Shown one piece after another: positions 1 through 7,900 of a stretch of DNA of 64,000 nucleotides. The translations under genes were made by a program, and so were the position numbers. The notes under the pieces were generated by a model that saw only the letters and a list, made by a program, of their open reading frames with translations, did no database searches and was not told the DNA's origin. Positions within the stretch are counted from its first letter, which is position 1; the number at the start of each line of letters is the position of its first letter. The stretch comes from Arthrobacter pascens (GTDB lineage Bacteria > Actinomycetota > Actinomycetes > Actinomycetales > Micrococcaceae), in contig NZ_JAFHKT010000138.1 in the NCBI RefSeq assembly GCF_017052465.1, positions 1 through 64,000 of the forward strand, read 5' to 3'.

Positions 1-117
1 CACAACCAAGCCCTCATCGCCCTCGCCAGACGCCGCTCAGACGTACTCTTCGCCATGCTCCGAGACGGAACCCTCTACCAAGAACCTGAGCCACGGAACC
101 TACCCTCAGCCGCTTGA
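1..117 (+). CDS. IS110-family transposase, C-terminal fragment (cut by window edge)
   Basis: The reading frame is open from base 1 to a TGA at 115-117 and encodes the last 38 residues of a protein. The segment ALIALARRRSDVLFAMLRDG and the following GTLYQ resemble the C-terminal tail of IS110-type (DEDD, transposase_20) transposases, which usually ends in a short basic helix followed by this kind of sequence. The catalytic region is outside the window, so it cannot be said whether the element is intact. The gene lies directly beside a tRNA-Leu gene. Recognition rests on a short tail only. Confidence 0.6.
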   Translation, partial: HNQALIALARRRSDVLFAMLRDGTLYQEPEPRNLPSAA

Positions 118-215
118 CGAAAACCATAGAGGCACCCCCCGGATTTACTCACGTTTTGTCATATATCCCAGGAACCGCCGTCGACCGCCTCTTCTGGCTA
201 CAGTCACGGGGACAC

Positions 216-251
216 GAAAACCCCTGGAATCCTTGGATTCCAGGGGTTTTC
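216..251. terminator. Strong hairpin between transposase and tRNA-Leu
   Basis: A perfect 17-bp stem (216-232 with 235-251) closes on a 2-base loop. It starts with GAAAACCCCTGG and ends in a T-rich strand, so it can work in either direction. It lies 6 bases past the 3' end of the minus-strand tRNA and about 100 bases past the transposase stop. Confidence 0.75.
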
Positions 252-257
252 CCTTTG

Positions 258-340
258 TGCGCGGAGGGGGACTTGAACCCCCACCCCCTTTCGAGGACTA
301 GCACCTCAAGCTAGCGCGTCTGCCATTCCGCCACCCGCGC
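258..340 (-). tRNA. tRNA-Leu (anticodon GAG)
   Basis: The minus strand folds as a class II tRNA. It has a 7-bp acceptor stem (GCGCGGG with CUCCGCGC, the last pair being G-U), a D arm with GGCGGAATGGCAGACGC, an anticodon stem CUAGC/GCUAG with loop UUGAGGU (anticodon GAG), a long variable arm, and a T arm with GGTTCAAGTCC. The variable arm and sequence are typical of leucine tRNA. The 3' CCA is not encoded; the next bases read CAA. Confidence 0.95.
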
Positions 341-533
341 AGGTGGTATTTCGGAGGTTCCGAACCGCCTTTCAGCAGTTCGCTTCTCTCCGAAGCAGCG
401 AGAAAAACTCTAACACGAACTTTGCGGAAAGATGGAATCGAGCCGAGTGGGTAGGCTGAACCTACGTGTTCCGGCGGCCTAAAGCCCGCCATTACGCGCT
501 GAATCCGCATTCGCTACGCATTAGGAGTGATCA

Positions 534-1838
534 ATGTCTCACATCCGGCCCGAGGATGAAGTCGCCAACATATGCCAGGAACTCATCCGCATCGACACAT
601 CCAACTACGGAGACGGTTCCGGGCCCGGTGAACGGGCGGCGGCCGAGTACACGGCCGGACTGATCTCGGATGTGGGCCTCGACGTTGAGATCTTCGAATC
701 CGAGCCCGGACGCGCCAATGTGGTCACCCGCCTGGCAGGGGAGGACCCGTCCGCAAGCGCGCTCGTGGTGCACGGGCATCTGGACGTCGTGCCGGCCCTG
801 CGGGATCAGTGGTCCGTGGATCCGTTCGGCGGCGAAGTGACTGACGGGCTGATCTGGGGCCGGGGAGCCGTGGACATGAAGGACATGGACGCCATGATCC
901 TGTCCGTCATGCGCGACTTCGCCCGCACGGGCCGCAAGCCCAAGCGCGACCTGATCTTCGCGTTCTTCGCCGACGAGGAGGCCGGCGGCACATACGGTGC
1001 CCGCTACGCCGTCGAAAAACGCCCCGAGCTCTTCGAAGGGGCAACGGAGGCCATCTCCGAAGTGGGCGGGTTCTCCGCCACCATCGGCGGGCAGCGCACC
1101 TACCTGCTGCAGACCGCGGAAAAGGGCCTCTCGTGGCTGCGTCTCGTCGCGCACGGCCGGGCCGGCCACGGGTCCCAGATCAACACCGACAACGCCGTGA
1201 CACGGCTGGCCAGCGCGGTGTCCCGCATCGGCGAATACCGGTGGCCCGTTGAACTGACGCCCACCACGCGGCAGTTCCTTGACGGCGTGACGGAACTCAC
1301 CGGCGTCGAATTCGATCCCGACGATCCGGACAAGCTCCTCAAGGAACTGGGAACCGTTGCGCGATTCGTCGGGGCAACCTTGCAGAACACCACCAACCCC
1401 ACGCAGCTCAGGGGTGGCTACAAGCACAATGTCATTCCTGAGTCCGCCGAGGCGCTGGTTGACTGCCGCACCCTTCCCGGCCAGGAGGAACAGGTTCTGG
1501 AGATCGTCCGTGAACTCGCCGGAACCGGCGTCGACGTCAGCTATGTCCACAACGACGTCTCACTGGAGGTGCCCTTCTCCGGCAACCTTGTGGACTCGAT
1601 GATCGACGCGCTGCATTCCGAAGACCCAGGCGCCAAGGTCCTGCCGTACACCCTGTCCGGAGGCACCGACAACAAGTCCCTGAGCCGGCTCGGCATCACC
1701 GGCTACGGGTTTGCCCCGCTGCTGCTCCCGGATGAGCTGGACTTCACGGGCATGTTCCACGGCGTGGACGAACGCGTCCCGGTGGACTCGCTCAAGTTCG
1801 GCGCCCGCGTGCTCAACAGGCTGCTGACCACCTACTGA
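534..1838 (+). CDS. M20 family zinc metallopeptidase
   Basis: This is a cytoplasmic metallo-hydrolase of the ArgE/DapE/carboxypeptidase G2 (M20) family, 434 residues, the usual length. Metal and catalytic motifs are visible: GHLDVVP (His82, Asp84), GRGAVDMKDM (bridging Asp114) and FADEEAGG (catalytic Glu148, metal Glu149), with a further metal-ligand His near the C-terminus in GMFHGVDE. The substrate is probably a peptide or N-acyl amino acid, but M20 specificity cannot be read from sequence. The ATG has AGGAG about 7 bases upstream. The acyl-CoA dehydrogenase gene begins 8 bases after the stop, so the two probably share a transcript. Confidence 0.88.
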   Translation: MSHIRPEDEVANICQELIRIDTSNYGDGSGPGERAAAEYTAGLISDVGLDVEIFESEPGRANVVTRLAGEDPSASALVVHGHLDVVPALRDQWSVDPFGGEVTDGLIWGRGAVDMKDMDAMILSVMRDFARTGRKPKRDLIFAFFADEEAGGTYGARYAVEKRPELFEGATEAISEVGGFSATIGGQRTYLLQTAEKGLSWLRLVAHGRAGHGSQINTDNAVTRLASAVSRIGEYRWPVELTPTTRQFLDGVTELTGVEFDPDDPDKLLKELGTVARFVGATLQNTTNPTQLRGGYKHNVIPESAEALVDCRTLPGQEEQVLEIVRELAGTGVDVSYVHNDVSLEVPFSGNLVDSMIDALHSEDPGAKVLPYTLSGGTDNKSLSRLGITGYGFAPLLLPDELDFTGMFHGVDERVPVDSLKFGARVLNRLLTTY

Positions 1839-1846
1839 GGACGGCC

Positions 1847-3007
1847 ATGGATCCGGAACAGCTGCTTCCCGACGCCCTGCTGGAACGCATACGGGGCAGG
1901 GCGGCCGGCTACGACGAAAGGAATGAGTTCTTTTACGAAGACCTCGAGGAACTCGCCGCAGCGGGGTACCTGAAAGCTTTCGTCCCGGTTTCCGACGGCG
2001 GTCACGGGCTCGGTCTCGAAGGCGTCGCCGGCTGCCAGCGGCGGCTGGCGACGGCGGCTCCCGCCACCGCGCTGGCAGTGAACATGCATCTGGTCTGGAC
2101 CGGAGTGGCCCGGGTCCTGGCGGACCGCGGCGACACCTCGCTCGACTTTGTGCTGGCGGAGGCGGCCAAAGGCGAAATTTTCGCTTTTGGGAACTCCGAA
2201 GCCGGAAACGACTCAGTCCTCTTTGACTCCCTCACGGACGCTAAACCCCTGCCCGACGGCAGCTACGAATTCACCGGCACCAAGATCTTCACCAGCCTTG
2301 CCCCCGCCTGGACACGGCTGGGGATCTTCGGCAAGGACAGCGCGGCGCGTGACGGCGACGGCGAACTGGTGCACGGATTCGTCGAACGCGCGGCTCCCGG
2401 GTACGAAATCCTCGACGACTGGAACACGCTCGGGATGCGCGCCACCCAGTCCAACACCACCGTGCTGCGCGGCGTCACCGTGCCGGCAGACCGGATATTC
2501 CGCAAACTGCCGGTGGGGCCAAACGCTGATCCACTGATCTTTGCAATCTTCGCCTGCTTCGAAACACTCCTGGCGGCCGTCTATGCAGGCATTGGCGAGC
2601 GGGCACTCGTCCTCGGCGTCGAAGCGGCCATGCGCCGGACATCCTTCAAGAACGGCGGCCGGAGCTACGCCCAGGACCCCGATATCCGCTGGAAGGTCGC
2701 AGAAGCGGCGATGGCCATGGACGCCCTCTACCCCCACCTGGCGCAGGTGGCCAGGGACGTGGACGACCTCGCCGACCACGGCAGCCAGTGGTTCCCCAAA
2801 CTCGTGGGGCTCAAGGTGCACGCCACGGAAACGGCACGGACCGTCGTGGATCTGGCCATCCGGGTCTCCGGCGGCTCGAGCTACTTCCGGGGCACGGAAC
2901 TAGCGAGGCTCTACCGCGATGTCCTCGCGGGCATGTTCCACCCTTCCGACGACGAGTCGGCGCACAACACGGTGGCCAATGCCTGGCTGGGTCCGCTCGA
3001 GACCTAA
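1847..3007 (+). CDS. acyl-CoA dehydrogenase family protein
   Basis: This 386-residue flavoprotein matches the length and layout of acyl-CoA dehydrogenases: an alpha-helical N-terminal domain, a beta domain with the characteristic TKIFTSLAP and LGMRATQSNTTVL segments, and a C-terminal four-helix domain. The family oxidises acyl-CoA at the alpha-beta position using FAD. Some members are instead desulfurisation or amine monooxygenases (DszC-like), and the divergent C-terminus here leaves that open. It follows the M20 peptidase by 8 bases and ends 6 bases before a convergent gene. Confidence 0.82.
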   Translation: MDPEQLLPDALLERIRGRAAGYDERNEFFYEDLEELAAAGYLKAFVPVSDGGHGLGLEGVAGCQRRLATAAPATALAVNMHLVWTGVARVLADRGDTSLDFVLAEAAKGEIFAFGNSEAGNDSVLFDSLTDAKPLPDGSYEFTGTKIFTSLAPAWTRLGIFGKDSAARDGDGELVHGFVERAAPGYEILDDWNTLGMRATQSNTTVLRGVTVPADRIFRKLPVGPNADPLIFAIFACFETLLAAVYAGIGERALVLGVEAAMRRTSFKNGGRSYAQDPDIRWKVAEAAMAMDALYPHLAQVARDVDDLADHGSQWFPKLVGLKVHATETARTVVDLAIRVSGGSSYFRGTELARLYRDVLAGMFHPSDDESAHNTVANAWLGPLET

Positions 3008-3013
3008 CCCCTG

Positions 3014-3247
3014 CTACACGGTCCGCTGGACCTGGGTGACACGCCGTCGCAGCCAGAAGCGGCGACTTCCGCCAAAATAGAGCCGGCTGCGCTCCAGTTC
3101 CCACTTGCCGTACTCGGAGTGTTCCACGAGGCGGCGGCGGGCTTCCGGCAGCGAATCATCAGGGCCGACCGTCAGCACGAGGTACTCGTACTGCCTCACG
3201 TAGTCCCGTTCCCGCAGGACCGAGCCGGTCAGAAAATGTTCCTTCAT
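3014..3247 (-). CDS. DUF5703 family small protein
   Basis: This basic protein of 77 residues begins MKEHFLTGSVLRERDYVRQY and ends in an arginine-rich stretch. It resembles the small actinobacterial DUF5703 proteins, whose role is not known. A longer frame opens at 3343, but the ATG at 3247 has a good GGAGAG ribosome site just upstream and removes the overlap with the divergent gene at 3287. There is no signal peptide or membrane segment. No function is assigned. Confidence 0.7.
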   Translation of the reverse strand: MKEHFLTGSVLRERDYVRQYEYLVLTVGPDDSLPEARRRLVEHSEYGKWELERSRLYFGGSRRFWLRRRVTQVQRTV

Positions 3248-3274
3248 TGCTCTCCATTTTCGTCCTTTTCCCGC

Positions 3275-3280
3275 TAACGT
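3275..3280 (+). promoter_or_regulatory. leaderless -10 (TAACGT)
   Basis: Six bases before the ATG at 3287 of the acidic hypothetical gene; no ribosome site between. Confidence 0.55.
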
Positions 3281-3286
3281 GAAGTC

Positions 3287-3556
3287 ATGAGCATCGATCC
3301 GCGTGTCGCGCTTCAGTCCCTGACCTCCGCCCTGGAAGAACACCTGGTTGCAGCCTCGACACGAAGGGGCGATGGCGACCCCGCGGTGGAAGCGGCATTC
3401 TTCGCCGTTGCCGATGCTTTCGAAGTCTACGAGGACGCGCTGTACGAGGCCTACAACGAAGTCACGCCACTGCAGGTTTTCGACGACGAGGAGGGCGACG
3501 AAGACGAAGACCGCGAAGTGGACGACGACGAGGATCTGGAGATCGTCGACGACTGA
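3287..3556 (+). CDS. small acidic hypothetical protein
   Basis: An 89-residue protein with an amphipathic helical first half (MSIDPRVALQSLTSALEEHL) and a strongly acidic tail: from about residue 66 on it is mostly Asp and Glu. Similar short acidic-tailed proteins are common in Micrococcaceae, but I know no function for them. The start ATG lies 6 bases after TAACGT (3275-3280), so the message is probably leaderless. It is divergent from the DUF5703 gene. Confidence 0.75.
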   Translation: MSIDPRVALQSLTSALEEHLVAASTRRGDGDPAVEAAFFAVADAFEVYEDALYEAYNEVTPLQVFDDEEGDEDEDREVDDDEDLEIVDD

Positions 3557-3590
3557 GCGGCTTCCGGTCCACCCGGAGGCTGGGCCTGGC

Positions 3591-4529
3591 TTAGACCGAG
3601 GTGCTTGAGACGTCCTCGAGTGCCCGGGAAATTTCCGCCGGCAGCGGCGTCAGCTGCGAATGCAGGATCTCCTTGAGCTGCACGGGCGTCCTTGGCCCCA
3701 CGATCGCTGTGGCCACCCCGTGCTGGGCAAGCAGCCAGCTCAAGGCAACATCGAGCGGAGACCGGCCCAGTCCGCGTGCCGCCATGGCAACCGCCTCGAC
3801 CACCTGCGCGGCAGACTGTTCGAGATAGGGTTCCACGTACGTGGCGAGGCGGCTTCCGGCGGCTCGCGAATCGGCGGGAACATGCCCCCGGTACTTACCG
3901 GTCAGCACACCCCGGCCCAACGGGGCCCACGCCATCAGCCCCATGCCAGCGTCCTCGACGGCAGGGATCAGCTCCTCCTCAGGCTTGCGCCGCAGGAGCG
4001 AATACTCCGACTGGCCGGCCACGAGTGGGAATCCGGCGATGGCGGCTGCCTTGGCGGTCTGCCAGCTGTTGAAGTTGGCCACTCCCGCGTAACGCGCCCG
4101 CCCGCTGCGGACTGCGAGGTCAAGGGCGGACAACGTCTCATCCAGGGGAACGTTGTGGTCCCACGCCTGGGCGAACCAGATGTCCACATAGTCGGTCCCC
4201 AGGCGGACCAGGCTCGCGTCCAGGGCGGACAACATCGCGTTCCGCGAGGCGTCCACCTTCTGCCGCCCGTCCGACGCCGACACGCCGGCTTTCGTGGAGA
4301 TGACCACTTCCGTGCGGGAGACCACGTCGCCCAGCATTTCCCCCAGCATGGCCTCTGCGAGGCCGTCCGCGTAGGAGGCCGCGGTGTCGACGAGCGTGCC
4401 GCCGCCGTCGACGAACATCCGGAGCAGCTCGGAGGCATCCTGATCATCAGTTTCACGGGCCCATGACATGGTGCCGAGGGAGAGGGCCGAGGCACGAAGC
4501 CCGCTGTTGCCGACGTAACGCTGCTGCAT
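3591..4529 (-). CDS. aldo/keto reductase with an altered active site
   Basis: This 312-residue protein has the (beta/alpha)8 barrel signature of NADP-dependent aldo/keto reductases. Of the catalytic tetrad, Asp (LVDTAASYADG), Tyr in the same segment and Lys (VVISTKAG) are present. The position normally occupied by His in the DxxxxH segment reads DIWFAQAWD, so Gln appears to replace it. The cofactor-binding end (APLGRGVLTGKYRG and IVGPRTP) is normal. It is transcribed divergently from uppP. The start follows TAAGCT (4537-4542) by 7 bases, suggesting a leaderless message. The substrate is unknown. Confidence 0.88.
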   Translation of the reverse strand: MQQRYVGNSGLRASALSLGTMSWARETDDQDASELLRMFVDGGGTLVDTAASYADGLAEAMLGEMLGDVVSRTEVVISTKAGVSASDGRQKVDASRNAMLSALDASLVRLGTDYVDIWFAQAWDHNVPLDETLSALDLAVRSGRARYAGVANFNSWQTAKAAAIAGFPLVAGQSEYSLLRRKPEEELIPAVEDAGMGLMAWAPLGRGVLTGKYRGHVPADSRAAGSRLATYVEPYLEQSAAQVVEAVAMAARGLGRSPLDVALSWLLAQHGVATAIVGPRTPVQLKEILHSQLTPLPAEISRALEDVSSTSV

Positions 4530-4536
4530 AGCAGCA

Positions 4537-4542
4537 AGCTTA
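4537..4542 (-). promoter_or_regulatory. leaderless -10 (TAAGCT)
   Basis: Seven bases before the ATG of the aldo/keto reductase at 4529. Confidence 0.55.
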
Positions 4543-4567
4543 CGGGGAAACCACCCATGCCATGACG

Positions 4568-4573
4568 TAGGGT
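4568..4573 (+). promoter_or_regulatory. leaderless -10 (TAGGGT) of uppP
   Basis: Six bases before GTG 4580. It faces away from the aldo/keto reductase -10, and the two promoters overlap. Confidence 0.6.
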
Positions 4574-4579
4574 CTTACC

Positions 4580-5413
4580 GTGAACTGGTTTGAAGCGGCC
4601 CTGCTGGGTCTTGTGCAGGGGCTGACCGAATTTCTCCCGATTTCATCGAGCGCCCACCTACGGATTGTGGGCTCCTTCCTGCCAAACGCCGCGGACCCCG
4701 GCGCCGCATTCACTGCCATCACGCAGCTTGGCACCGAAACCGCCGTCATCGTCTACTTCTGGCGGGACATCGTGCGGATCGCCAAGGCCTGGTTCCGCTC
4801 CCTGGCCGGCCGGGTCTCGCGCCAGGATCCTGATGTCCGGATGGGCTGGCTGGTGATCCTGGGCAGCCTGCCCATCGTTGTATTGGGGCTGCTGTTCCAG
4901 GACCAGATCGAGTCGGTCCTGCGCAGCCTATGGCTCGTTGCCACCATGCTCATCGTCTTTGGCCTCATCTTGGCCGTGGCGGACGCTGTCGGAAAGCAGG
5001 ACCGCGACCTGAGCAAGCTCACCTACAAGCACGGCATCCTTTACGGATTTGCCCAGGCCATGGCGCTCATTCCGGGGGTGTCCCGCTCCGGCGGCACCAT
5101 CACAGCAGGCCTCCTCATGGGATACACCCGGGAAGCAGCGGCGCGCTATTCATTCCTGCTGGCCATCCCCGCCGTGTTCGGCAGCGGCCTTTTCCAGCTG
5201 TACAAAGTGGTGTCCAAGGAGGGAGTAAGCGGACCGTACGGCCTCCCCGAGACAGCCCTCGCCACGGTCATCGCGTTTGTTGTGGGATACGTCATCATCG
5301 GCTGGTTCCTGAAGTTCGTCTCCACCCGCAGTTACCGGCTGTTCGTCTGGTACCGCATATTGCTTGGCCTGGCCCTCTACCTGCTGCTCGGTTTCAATGT
5401 CATCAGTGCCTAG
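4580..5413 (+). CDS. uppP: undecaprenyl-diphosphate phosphatase
   Basis: An integral membrane enzyme (277 residues, about 8 hydrophobic segments) that removes a phosphate from undecaprenyl diphosphate and recycles the lipid carrier for peptidoglycan synthesis. Both family motifs are present: [18 protein letters not shown] near the N-terminus and [17 protein letters not shown] in the middle, which hold the catalytic Glu, Ser and Arg residues. The start is GTG, 6 bases after TAGGGT, with no ribosome site, consistent with a leaderless transcript. mshC begins 15 bases downstream but has its own promoter-like hexamer. Confidence 0.95.
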   Translation: MNWFEAALLGLVQGLTEFLPISSSAHLRIVGSFLPNAADPGAAFTAITQLGTETAVIVYFWRDIVRIAKAWFRSLAGRVSRQDPDVRMGWLVILGSLPIVVLGLLFQDQIESVLRSLWLVATMLIVFGLILAVADAVGKQDRDLSKLTYKHGILYGFAQAMALIPGVSRSGGTITAGLLMGYTREAAARYSFLLAIPAVFGSGLFQLYKVVSKEGVSGPYGLPETALATVIAFVVGYVIIGWFLKFVSTRSYRLFVWYRILLGLALYLLLGFNVISA

Positions 5414-5416
5414 CAC

Positions 5417-5422
5417 TAGGCT
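5417..5422 (+). promoter_or_regulatory. leaderless -10 (TAGGCT) of mshC
   Basis: Six bases before GTG 5429, just after the uppP stop. Confidence 0.6.
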
Positions 5423-5428
5423 TGGGCT

Positions 5429-6706
5429 GTGAAGTCCTGGATATCCCGCCCCGTTCCTGAACTCCCGGGCAAAATGCCTGCCGTGCGCCTGTTTGATACA
5501 ACAGCCGGCAAAGTCATTACCCTCCAGGCGGACGGTGAGCAATCAATGTACGTCTGCGGAATCACCCCGTACGACGCCACTCACATGGGCCATGCCTCCA
5601 GCTACGTCGCTTTTGACCTCCTGAACCGCGCCTGGCGGGACGGAGACCAGCAGGTCTCCTATGTCCAGAACGTCACCGACGTGGATGATCCGCTGCTGGA
5701 ACGCGCAACAGCCACCGGCGTCGACTGGCGTGAGCTGGCCGCCAGCCAGATTGAACTCTTCCGGACAGACATGGAAGCCCTGAACGTGCTGGCCCCTGAC
5801 CACTACGTCGGCGCCGTCGAGTCCATGCAGCTCATCGTCCCCGCAATCGAACGGCTGCTACACCAAGGCCTCGCCTACCGCGTCAGCGGCACGCCCGGCG
5901 AGCCCGACGGTGACGTCTACTACGACGTCGAGGCTGCCGGCAAGCACGACGTCGACCTCGGCGCCTGGACCCTCGGCGCCGTGTCCGGCCTGCCCGAGGC
6001 TGAAATGCTTGAACTGTTCGCCGAACGGGGCGGTGACCCCGGCCGCGCCGGCAAACGCCAGGCGCTGGACCCGCTGCTGTGGCGGGTCGCGCGCAACGGG
6101 GAGCCCAGCTGGGCCGGCGGCGAACTGGGGGAGGGGCGCCCCGGCTGGCACATCGAATGCACGGTGATCGCCCAGGAATACCTGCCCGCACCGTTCACGG
6201 TGCAGGGCGGCGGCTCGGACCTGGTGTTCCCGCACCACGAAATGGGGGCCGGCCACGCTTACTCGCTCTCCGGCGTGCCGCTCGCCAAGCATTTTGCCCA
6301 TGCCGGAATGGTGGGGCTGGACGGCGAGAAGATGAGCAAGTCCAAGGGCAACCTGGTCCTGGTATCCAAGCTGCGGGCCGCGGGAGAGGACCCGGCAGCC
6401 ATCCGGCTGGCCATCCTTGCCCACCACTACCGCTCGGACTGGTCCTGGACTGACGAGGGCTTCTCGGAGGCCAAAAAGCGGCTCGACACCTGGCGCGCAG
6501 CGGTGGCCGTGGCGCCGGAAAACTCGGCGGCAGCGCTCATCGAGGACATGCGTGCGGCCATGGCCAATGACCTTGACGCCCCCGCGGCGCTGGCCGCCGT
6601 CGACCGCTGGGCCGACCGGGCACTGGCGGGCGGCAGCAAAAACTCCGGAGCCGACCAGGCGCTGGTGCGCGACGCCGTCGACGCGCTTCTCGGCGTCAAA
6701 CTGTAG
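5429..6706 (+). CDS. mshC: cysteine:GlcN-Ins ligase (mycothiol synthesis)
   Basis: MshC joins cysteine to glucosaminyl-inositol using ATP, the third step in making mycothiol, the main small thiol of actinobacteria. The 425-residue protein is a cysteinyl-tRNA synthetase homologue lacking the tRNA-binding C-terminus. It shows the HIGH-type motif THMGHASSY, the zinc ligands in [18 protein letters not shown] and [10 protein letters not shown], and the KMSKS loop [10 protein letters not shown]. The start is GTG 6 bases after TAGGCT (5417-5422), so probably leaderless. The last Leu codon and the stop lie inside the first unit of a 16-bp tandem repeat. Confidence 0.95.
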   Translation: MKSWISRPVPELPGKMPAVRLFDTTAGKVITLQADGEQSMYVCGITPYDATHMGHASSYVAFDLLNRAWRDGDQQVSYVQNVTDVDDPLLERATATGVDWRELAASQIELFRTDMEALNVLAPDHYVGAVESMQLIVPAIERLLHQGLAYRVSGTPGEPDGDVYYDVEAAGKHDVDLGAWTLGAVSGLPEAEMLELFAERGGDPGRAGKRQALDPLLWRVARNGEPSWAGGELGEGRPGWHIECTVIAQEYLPAPFTVQGGGSDLVFPHHEMGAGHAYSLSGVPLAKHFAHAGMVGLDGEKMSKSKGNLVLVSKLRAAGEDPAAIRLAILAHHYRSDWSWTDEGFSEAKKRLDTWRAAVAVAPENSAAALIEDMRAAMANDLDAPAALAAVDRWADRALAGGSKNSGADQALVRDAVDALLGVKL

Positions 6707-6780
6707 GCGTCACTGTCTGTAGGCATCACTGTCTGTAGGCATCGCTGTCTGTAGGCATCGCGGTCTGTAGGCATCGCGGT
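6701..6780. repeat. five tandem 16-bp repeats at the 3' end of mshC
   Basis: Five head-to-tail copies of CTGTAGGCATCNCNGT occupy exactly 80 bases. Units 1 to 3 differ by single changes from units 4 and 5, which are identical. The first unit carries the last codon and TAG stop of mshC, so the array appears to have grown by duplication of the gene end. It lies between two convergent genes. Confidence 0.95.
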
Positions 6781-6817
6781 CCGCGAGCTGGCCGGCAGCC
6801 GCCGATGGCGGCACGCC

Positions 6818-7729
6818 CTACTGCTTGTCCTTGCCCCGTCGCTTCAGGTACCGCTCGAACTCCCTGGCGATGGACTCGCCGCTGGCCTCGGGAAGGTCCG
6901 CGGTGTCCTTCGCCTCTTCCAGCTGGCGAACGTAGGCCGCTATTTCCGGGTCTTCGGTCGCCAGTTCGTTGACGCCGCGTTCCCAGGCGTCAGATTCTTC
7001 GGCCAGCTCGTGCGTATCCAGCGGAACCTGCAGCAGCTCCTCGATGCGGTGCAACAGTGCGAGCTGCGCCTTCGGCGACGGCGCCTGCGCAACGTAGTGC
7101 GGAACAGCGGCCCAGAGGGACACGGCGGGGATGCCCGCCAGCATGGCAACTTCGGCGAGGACGCCGACGATGCCTACCGGCCCTTCGTACTGCGAGGCCT
7201 CCAGGTTCAGCCGTTCGCGCAGGGCACCGTCGTCCGTGGAGGTGCTCACGGGGATGGGGCGGCTGTGCGGCACGTCCGCCAGCAGGGCCCCCACCAGGAC
7301 CACGTAATCGACGTGGAGCGCCTCTGCGTGGACCAGGAGCTCGGCTGTGTAGGCCCGCCACTTGTATGACGGCTCGGTTCCCTGGACAAAAATCACGTCC
7401 ACGTTGGTGTCGGGGGCGCTGGCCTTGTAGATGCGGGTGGACGGCCATTTGATCTTGCGTTCGCCCGAAGCCGTGCGCCTCACTGTGGGCCGCGTGAACT
7501 GGAAGTCGTAGTATTCGTCGGCATCAATGGAAGCGACCTTCTTGCCGCCCCAGAGCTTGTTCAGATACCGCAATGCGTCGCTGGCTGCTTCCCCGGCATC
7601 ATTCCAGCCTTCGAAGGCGGCGAGCATCACGGTAATGCGCTGTCCCTCCGGAACTGGCTGCAGCAGCTGCTCCGGCTCGGCTGCGGGAGTGGCAGCCGGT
7701 TCGGTGGTATCTCCGTCGAAGCTATTCAT
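6818..7729 (-). CDS. PAC2 (proteasome assembly chaperone 2-like) family protein
   Basis: This 303-residue soluble protein matches the PAC2/DUF75 family: the N-terminal segment MLAAFEGWNDAGEAASDALRYL and the later GIPAVSLWAAVPHYVAQAPS and LLHRIEELL are typical. Eukaryotic and archaeal relatives help assemble proteasomes; the role of the actinobacterial ones is not settled. It sits about 7 kb from the proteasome genes here, which is suggestive but not proof. The ATG follows TAGGGT (minus strand, 7736-7741) by 6 bases, so it is probably leaderless. The C-terminus is charged and ends KRRGKDKQ. Confidence 0.85.
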   Translation of the reverse strand: MNSFDGDTTEPAATPAAEPEQLLQPVPEGQRITVMLAAFEGWNDAGEAASDALRYLNKLWGGKKVASIDADEYYDFQFTRPTVRRTASGERKIKWPSTRIYKASAPDTNVDVIFVQGTEPSYKWRAYTAELLVHAEALHVDYVVLVGALLADVPHSRPIPVSTSTDDGALRERLNLEASQYEGPVGIVGVLAEVAMLAGIPAVSLWAAVPHYVAQAPSPKAQLALLHRIEELLQVPLDTHELAEESDAWERGVNELATEDPEIAAYVRQLEEAKDTADLPEASGESIAREFERYLKRRGKDKQ

Positions 7730-7735
7730 CCCTTC

Positions 7736-7741
7736 ACCCTA
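7736..7741 (-). promoter_or_regulatory. leaderless -10 (TAGGGT) of PAC2 gene
   Basis: Six bases before the ATG at 7729. Confidence 0.55.
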
Positions 7742-7887
7742 CGTCCAAGTCCGTTCCCCATGCAGTGATTGAACCGCCGCACATCCGCTCCGGCATCCCT
7801 TATGACGCCGCTGCCGCTGCCGCAGGACCGGATATTCGCCCACGGCGTACGCGGCAGCCCCGGAAGGGCGGGGCGGGACGGGACCAG

Positions 7888-7893
7888 TAGACT
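7888..7893 (+). promoter_or_regulatory. leaderless -10 (TAGACT) of HAD gene
   Basis: Seven bases before ATG 7901; supports that start over earlier frames. Confidence 0.55.
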
Positions 7894-7900
7894 GGACACC

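Noticed and set aside
6701..6780. possible CRISPR array
   Set aside because: The 16-bp units are contiguous with no spacers.
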